Positions 58,850 to 64,000 of a DNA stretch of 64,000 nt are shown in pieces; the first letter of the stretch is position 1, and every line of letters starts with the position of its first letter. The DNA is from Cedecea lapagei (GTDB lineage: Bacteria; Pseudomonadota; Gammaproteobacteria; Enterobacterales; Enterobacteriaceae). Position numbers and translations under genes: made by a program. Location: the NCBI RefSeq assembly GCF_900635955.1, contig NZ_LR134201.1:2108001-2172000 (forward strand). Direction: 5' to 3'. The notes beneath the pieces were generated by a model. It ran no database searches and had not been told where the DNA came from. It saw only the letters and a program-made list of their open reading frames with translations.

Positions 58850-60193
58850 ATGCTCCAACTATATTTCCTGCCAGCCATGATGGCCGCCGTCGTTTGTTTC
58901 GGTAGCAGCATGCAGGCTAAGGCCGCGCCGACGCCGGCCTGGGCCAATGCGCCCGGCATTGCGCAGGCGGCGACCCTGACGTTGAGCGAAAGTATTTTGT
59001 TCGCGCTGGATCGCGATCCTTCGGTCTCTCAGCAGGCGGCGCAGTTTGGTATCGGGCAGGCGCAGATTGAGCAAGCCCGGAGCGCATGGTTACCGCAGGT
59101 TTCCCTGAATGGCAGCACCGGCCATTCGCGAACAACGGACTCCAGCGGCTCGCTAAAAAACTCGGCGGCCTATGGATTAAGCCTGACTCAGCTGGTGTAT
59201 GACTTTGGCAAAACTAACAGCAACATCAGCCAGCAGGAGAGCCAGCGCGAAAGTTACCGCTATCAGCTGATGGCAACGCTGACGGGCGTGGCAGAAAAAA
59301 CGGCGCAAGCCTATGTCGATGTGAAGCGTAACCAGGCCCTGGTTGCGGTAACGGAAGAGAGCATCAGCGCGCTACAAGCCGTCAATACCATGGCGAAACT
59401 GCGGGCGGATGCCGGGCTAAGCTCGAGCTCTGACGTGCTGCAAACGCAAACGCGCATCGCCGCTATGCGTTCGACGCTGGAGCAGTATCAGGCTGCGCTG
59501 CAGAGCGCAAAAGCGCGTCTGGCGGTATTCACCGGCGTGAGCGCGGCGCAATACCAGCCGATGCCGGTACGGCTGGCTCTTGAGCAGGAGCCGCTCGACA
59601 ATATCGACTACTCGCTGATCCCAGCCGTGCTGGCGGCTGAAGCTATGCGGGAGTCCTCAGGATATGCCGTAGATAAAGCAAAGTCGGGCCACTGGCCAAC
59701 GCTAAGCCTCAAAGGTGGGCGTACGCGCTATCAGTCCAACAACAGCTCGTATTGGGATGACCAGATACAGCTGAGCGTCGATGCCCCTATCTATCAGGGC
59801 GGCGCGGTTTCAGCCCAGGTCGAGCAGGCCCAGGGTGCCCGGCGGATTGCGGCCTCTCAGGTCGAGCAGGCCAAATTTGACGTGCTGCAAAAGGCTTCCG
59901 TCGCGATGGCCGACTGGAACGGCGCCAGAGGACGCGAGACGGCGGGAAACCTGCAGCTGGAAAACGCCAGACGCGCGCGCGAGGTTTATAAAAACGAGTA
60001 CAAGTTAAGCAAACGCAGCCTGAACGACTTATTGAGCATAGAGCAGGATGTGTTCCAGGCGGCGTATGCGCAAATCAATGCGGATTACGACGGCTGGCAG
60101 GCAGCGGTAAATTACGCTGCCGCCGTAGACAATTTATTGCCGCTGACTGGCGTCGAAAAAAATGCTGCGTCTAAATTACCCGATTTGAAATAA
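58850..60193 (+). CDS. TolC-family outer-membrane channel of a type I secretion system
   Basis: 447 residues from the ATG giving MLQLYFLPAMMAAVV; a longer frame upstream lacks a signal-like start. Signal peptide (about 1-24, ending MQAKA). Two repeated TolC/OEP domains are seen: LTLSESILFALDRDPSVSQQ...IEQARSAWLPQVSLNG and VDAPIYQGGAVSAQVEQAQ. It probably exports the giant adhesin encoded next (BapB/LapE-like role). The partner ABC transporter and adaptor are not in the window. Confidence 0.85.
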   Translation: MLQLYFLPAMMAAVVCFGSSMQAKAAPTPAWANAPGIAQAATLTLSESILFALDRDPSVSQQAAQFGIGQAQIEQARSAWLPQVSLNGSTGHSRTTDSSGSLKNSAAYGLSLTQLVYDFGKTNSNISQQESQRESYRYQLMATLTGVAEKTAQAYVDVKRNQALVAVTEESISALQAVNTMAKLRADAGLSSSSDVLQTQTRIAAMRSTLEQYQAALQSAKARLAVFTGVSAAQYQPMPVRLALEQEPLDNIDYSLIPAVLAAEAMRESSGYAVDKAKSGHWPTLSLKGGRTRYQSNNSSYWDDQIQLSVDAPIYQGGAVSAQVEQAQGARRIAASQVEQAKFDVLQKASVAMADWNGARGRETAGNLQLENARRAREVYKNEYKLSKRSLNDLLSIEQDVFQAAYAQINADYDGWQAAVNYAAAVDNLLPLTGVEKNAASKLPDLK

Positions 60194-60328
60194 AGAGAGT
60201 CAGGGCAGTGGCTTAGCCCCGGTTAACTGAAAATATACTGATGTGAAATGGGAATGGGAATTCCCAGGGATGTCCACATCCAAAATAAGATCGTATGCCC
60301 CGTTCCGGCATATTAAAGGAGAAGTAGT

Positions 60329-63300
60329 ATGAGTAAGATTCTTGACGTTATTTCCCGTAAAGATGCAGAGAAAACCCTGGTCACCAGCGACGGGAATCTC
60401 TCTGTTTCGCTCTCTTCACCCTCGATTATTCAGATCCACGGCAGCGCCAAAGATGTGGCGCACTACGTGCGTCAGGGCAACGATCTGCTGGTCTACATGA
60501 AGGACGGCAGCGTCATTCGCTGTAACGGCTATTTTGTAGAGGAAGAAGGGCGACCGGGGCACCACTCAGAGTTGGTGTTTGATGACGGTAAGGGACTGAC
60601 GCATATTACTTTTGACGAAGCGGGCGCGGCCGTGGGAGCGCAGGGGACCGAATTAACGGCCACCGCTGTACCGATCGCCTCCCTTGAGCCGCTGATGGAT
60701 GGTTCGGTGCTGGGCGACATGCCGTGGGGCTGGGTTGCCGGTGCCGTGGCTGGCGGCGTTGGCATTGGCGCACTGCTGGCGCACGGCGGCGGCAAGTCCC
60801 ATACCGAAGTCATCGACAACACCAAAGAAGTGGAAAGCGCGCGCCCCACCTTCACGGTCACCGACAATAAAGGCGACAGCAAAGGGCTGCTCAGCAGCAA
60901 CGCTGTGACCGACGATGCAACGCCAGCCTTTAGCGGCTCCGGCCAGCCGGGCGCGACTATCCAGATAAAAGACGGCAACGGAAACACGATTGCCAGCACC
61001 ATGGTCGACAGCAACGGTTACTGGAAGGTGCTGCTGAGCGAGCAGCCTGACGGACGCACACCTACAGCGTGGTGCAAATCGACGGCAATAAAGTCACCTC
61101 TGCGGGCGATATCACCCTTAACATCGTCACCGCACAGGCTACCCTGAGCGTGGACACCACCGCGGGCGACAACAGAATTAACGCTGCGGAGCAGGCAAAC
61201 GACATTGTCGTCAGCGGCAGTGCTACAGCGCTGGCAAGCGGCACGGCTTTAACCCTCACCCTGAACGGTAAAACCTACAGCGCTACGGTGGGCAACGACG
61301 GGCGCTGGAGCGTCACCGTGCCCGCTGCCGACGCTAAAAACCTGGCCGACGGGAGCTGGACGGTGGCCGTCAGCGGAAAAGACGCGGCAGGCAATACTAT
61401 TTCTGCCAGCGAAACTCTTGTGGTCGACACCAAAGCGCCGGTTCTGACGCTGGATACTGTCGCCGGCGACAACATCATTAACGCCGCTGAACATAGCGCG
61501 GCCGTTACCATCGGCGGTACTACGGATGCCGAAGCTGGCCAGCTGGTCACGCTAAAACTCAACGGCAAGACCTATACCGCAACAGTGGGTGCGGACGGTC
61601 GCTGGAGCATGGATGTTCCGGCCGGCGACGTGCAGGCGTTGGCGGACAACAACTATACGCTGAACCTTAGCGTCAGCGACAAAGCGGGTAACACCACCAC
61701 GGCAAACAGCACCCTGCTGGTGGATACCACTCCGCCGGAAACCAGCGTCAATACCGTGGCCGGAGATGACATTCTCAGCGTCAGCGAACAGGGACAGGCG
61801 CAGGTGATTTCCGGCACCAGCCGCGGGGCTGCTCCGGGTGATAAAGTCACGATTACGCTTGGGGGGCCAAACCTTCCATACTACCGTGCAGGAGAACGGC
61901 AGCTGGAGCGTCGGTGTTCCTAAAGAGACGATCTCTTCGCTGCCGCAAGGCAGCAACACCATTACCGTGTCTATCACCGATACGGCCGGTAATACCGGCT
62001 CCACCACGCACGATATCACCGTCAGCTCCACGCCGCCGGACGTGGCGTTCAACGCCATCAGCCAGGATAACGTGCTGAACGCCATCGAGGCAACGCAGCC
62101 GTTAACCCTGAGCGGAACCAGCAATCTCCCGGACGGCAGCACGGTAACGGTGACGCTGAATAGCGTCACCTACACGGCAGAAGTCAGCGGAGGCATCTGG
62201 CAGGTTCAGGTGCCGGTCAACGATGTGGTTAAGCTTGGCGACACAACCTACACCCTCAGCGTGAGCGGGACGGATACGACCGGCAATACGGGCACGGCAA
62301 CGGCCACGCTGCAGGTAGATACTGCGCTGCCAACCGTTATTGTTTCTACCTTTGCGGGCGATAACCGCGTTAATAACAGCGAAATTAGCAATGACCAAAT
62401 CCTGAGCGGGCGCGTTACCGGCGCGCAGGAAGGCGACGCCGTTACCATTACCATTGGCGGTAAAAATTACACCGCTAAGGTGCAAAGCGATCTGACCTGG
62501 AGCACCACCGTGCCGGCCGCAGATCTTCAGGCGCTGGGGGATGGCGACGTCTCGATTGTGGCTTCCGTGACTAACGCCCACGGCAATACCGGCTCCGGCA
62601 GTCGCGAGATTAATATTAATGCCCAGCTCCCTGGGCTGCGCATCAATGTCGTGTCTGGCGATGACGTGATTAACGCCATCGAGCAGCATCAGGATCTGAC
62701 CGTTACCGGCAGCAGCTCGCACCTTAACGCCGGGACGATTATTACCGTGCGCGTTAATGACGTAAATTACCAGGCCGCCGTGAGCGCAACGGGGAGCTGG
62801 CAAATCGGCATCCCCGCGAGCGATCTGGCGGCGTGGCCGAACGGCAAGCTGGAGATCTTTGCCAGCTCTGCCGACGAGTCTGGAAACCCGGTTGCCGCTA
62901 ACCGCCCGGTGGAAGTAGACCTGAATGCTGTGGCTATTTCCATCCACAGCGTGACCAGCGACGATATGCTGAACGCGGTTGAGAAGGCTGCTGACCTCAC
63001 GCTGAGCGGAAAAACGCAGGGCGTTGAGAGCGGGCAAACGGTCGTGATCAAGTTTGGCGGCCATACCTACACGACCAGCGTGGATGGTAATGGTGACTGG
63101 ACCTTGATTGTGCCTGCGGCAGACATGCGTGACATGGTAGATGGCCGTACCGAGGTGACCGCTAGCGTCACCAACGGCAACGGCAACAGCGCCAGCGGAT
63201 CGCGCGAAGTACTGGTGGATACCCAGCCTCCGTCTATTACGCTGAATAGCGTCACGGCCGATAATATTCTTAACCACGCCGAAGCCGCTCAGGATCTGAC

Positions 63301-64000
63301 GATCGCCGGTACCTCTACCGCTCAGGCGGGGCAAACGGTCACCGTCACCCTTAACAACCATCATTACACGGGGCTGGTTCTTGCCGACGGCAGCTGGAGC
63401 ATTATCGTACCAGTTGCGGATCTGGCGAACCTGACCGACGGCAGCTGGTCTATCAGCGCCAGCGTCAGCGACGTGGCCGGTAACCCGGCCAGCACAAGCC
63501 ACGGTATGCTTGTCGATACCACCGTGCCTGTCGTCACCATCAATACCTTTGCCGGGGATAACATCGTTAACCAGTCTGAACATGCTCAGGCGCAGGTGCT
63601 ATCCGGTACTGCCACCGGTGCCGCAGTTGGCGACAGCGTAAAAATTACCGTTAACGGTGTTGAATACGCTACGGTGCTGGACGCCGGCGGAAACTGGAGC
63701 ATGGGTCTGCCTGCGGAGGTCATTAGCGGTCTGGCGGATGGTACCTATACCGCAGCGGTCGTGGTGACCGATAAAGCGGGCAACGTCGGCAGCAGCTCGC
63801 TGACGTTTGAGGTGGCCACCGGCCTGCCGCAGATCGCTATCGATGCCATCGCCCAGGATGACGTGATTAACGCGGCAGAAAAAAGCGCTGAACTGACCAT
63901 TAGCGGGACCAGTAATCAGCCGGATGGAACGCAAATTACCGTCAATCTGAACGGCGTAGATTACGCTGCGGTGGTCAACGGCAGTGCGTGGAACGTGAAG
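60329..64000 (+). pseudogene. Giant BapA-like adhesin, two frameshifts, runs off the window
   Basis: Starts MSKILDVISRKDAEKTLVTS, the BapA prefix domain (about 1-110), then a Gly/Ala-rich hydrophobic stretch (WGWVAGAVAGGVGIGALLAHGGG) and tandem Ig-like domains. One base is missing near 61055, and one G is extra in a run of six at 61861-61866. In each case the protein continues perfectly in the next frame, and it stays open to 64000. Biofilm adhesin secreted by a type I system; AGGAG lies before the ATG. The frameshifts may be real or sequencing errors. Confidence 0.8.
61141..64000 (+). repeat. Ten tandem Ig-like repeats (~300 bp) of the adhesin
   Basis: Units begin at about 61141, 61441, 61741, 62041, 62335, 62638, 62935, 63235, 63535 and 63835. 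Each opens with a pattern like V-x(3)-AGDN-x-(I/V)-N-x(2)-E. Each is about 98-101 residues, diverged at sequence level, and most end with GNTxxA-type strands. The last copy is cut by the window edge. Confidence 0.85.

Noticed and set aside
62102..63583. 493-codon frame on the minus strand inside the adhesin
   Set aside because: It is the antisense of tandem Ig-like repeats. The product itself is repetitive in step with the 300-bp units and has no independent start signal.
61141..64000. Tandem repeats as a possible CRISPR array or satellite
   Set aside because: Units are about 300 bp, diverged, in-frame and encode Ig-like domains.

Overview
The window is a chromosome segment of an Enterobacteriaceae bacterium, probably Enterobacter or a close relative. 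This rests on the host genes at the right end: dbpA, nifJ/ydbK, a ydbJ-like gene, hslJ, ldhA, ydbH-ynbE-ydbL in E. coli-like order, then a TolC-family/BapA-type adhesin locus. Everything here is read from sequence and family knowledge; no database search was possible.

Positions 1 to about 28.7 kb hold most of a lambdoid prophage. On the minus strand, right to left, it runs cro, cII, a ParB-like gene, replication genes O and P, a nin-like block of small genes (RusA, DUF1364, a C5 methyltransferase, an HD hydrolase), antiterminator Q, one moron-like gene, a holin/SAR-endolysin/Rz-Rz1 lysis cassette, a Rha-type regulator, the terminase subunits and the portal. On the plus strand it carries cI with two genes in the rexAB position, a promoter-plus-terminator sRNA candidate, pL/OL, nutL, N and a long early-left operon with an ExoX-like nuclease, a Sak4-type ATPase, Ea22-like genes and an HNH nuclease. 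Immunity is P22-like (operators, Cro) while N and the boxB hairpins are lambda-like. The morphogenesis genes continue beyond the left edge. No integrase is visible.

The early-left operon ends in a LexA-controlled set: a 79-codon gene, then a umuD gene that starts directly in the mature UmuD' form (MGFPSPA), then umuC. A 15.7 kb element (28714-44445) sits inside this umuD'. Both junctions carry CCGGCAC, the element ends carry imperfect inverted repeats (TTCCCAT-C/A-TGA), and removing it restores the umuD' frame. The element holds an IS3-family remnant, an orphan HigA, a 49-residue protein translationally coupled to a KAP-family NTPase, a set of three tyrosine-recombinase-like genes with small accessory genes (only the first intact), and a Gabija locus with intact gajA and a frameshifted gajB. 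It looks like a decaying, multi-recombinase mobile island carrying defence cargo. Its right end supplies a second LexA box and a start codon in frame with the rest of umuD'.

From 46.1 kb rightward there is a RES-domain-like gene, a small membrane protein, then the conserved host block. The window ends inside a very large BapA-like adhesin with ten visible ~300-bp Ig-like repeats and two apparent frameshifts. Several indels (umuD', bapA) fall in runs of six G, so decay and sequencing error cannot be separated at those points.
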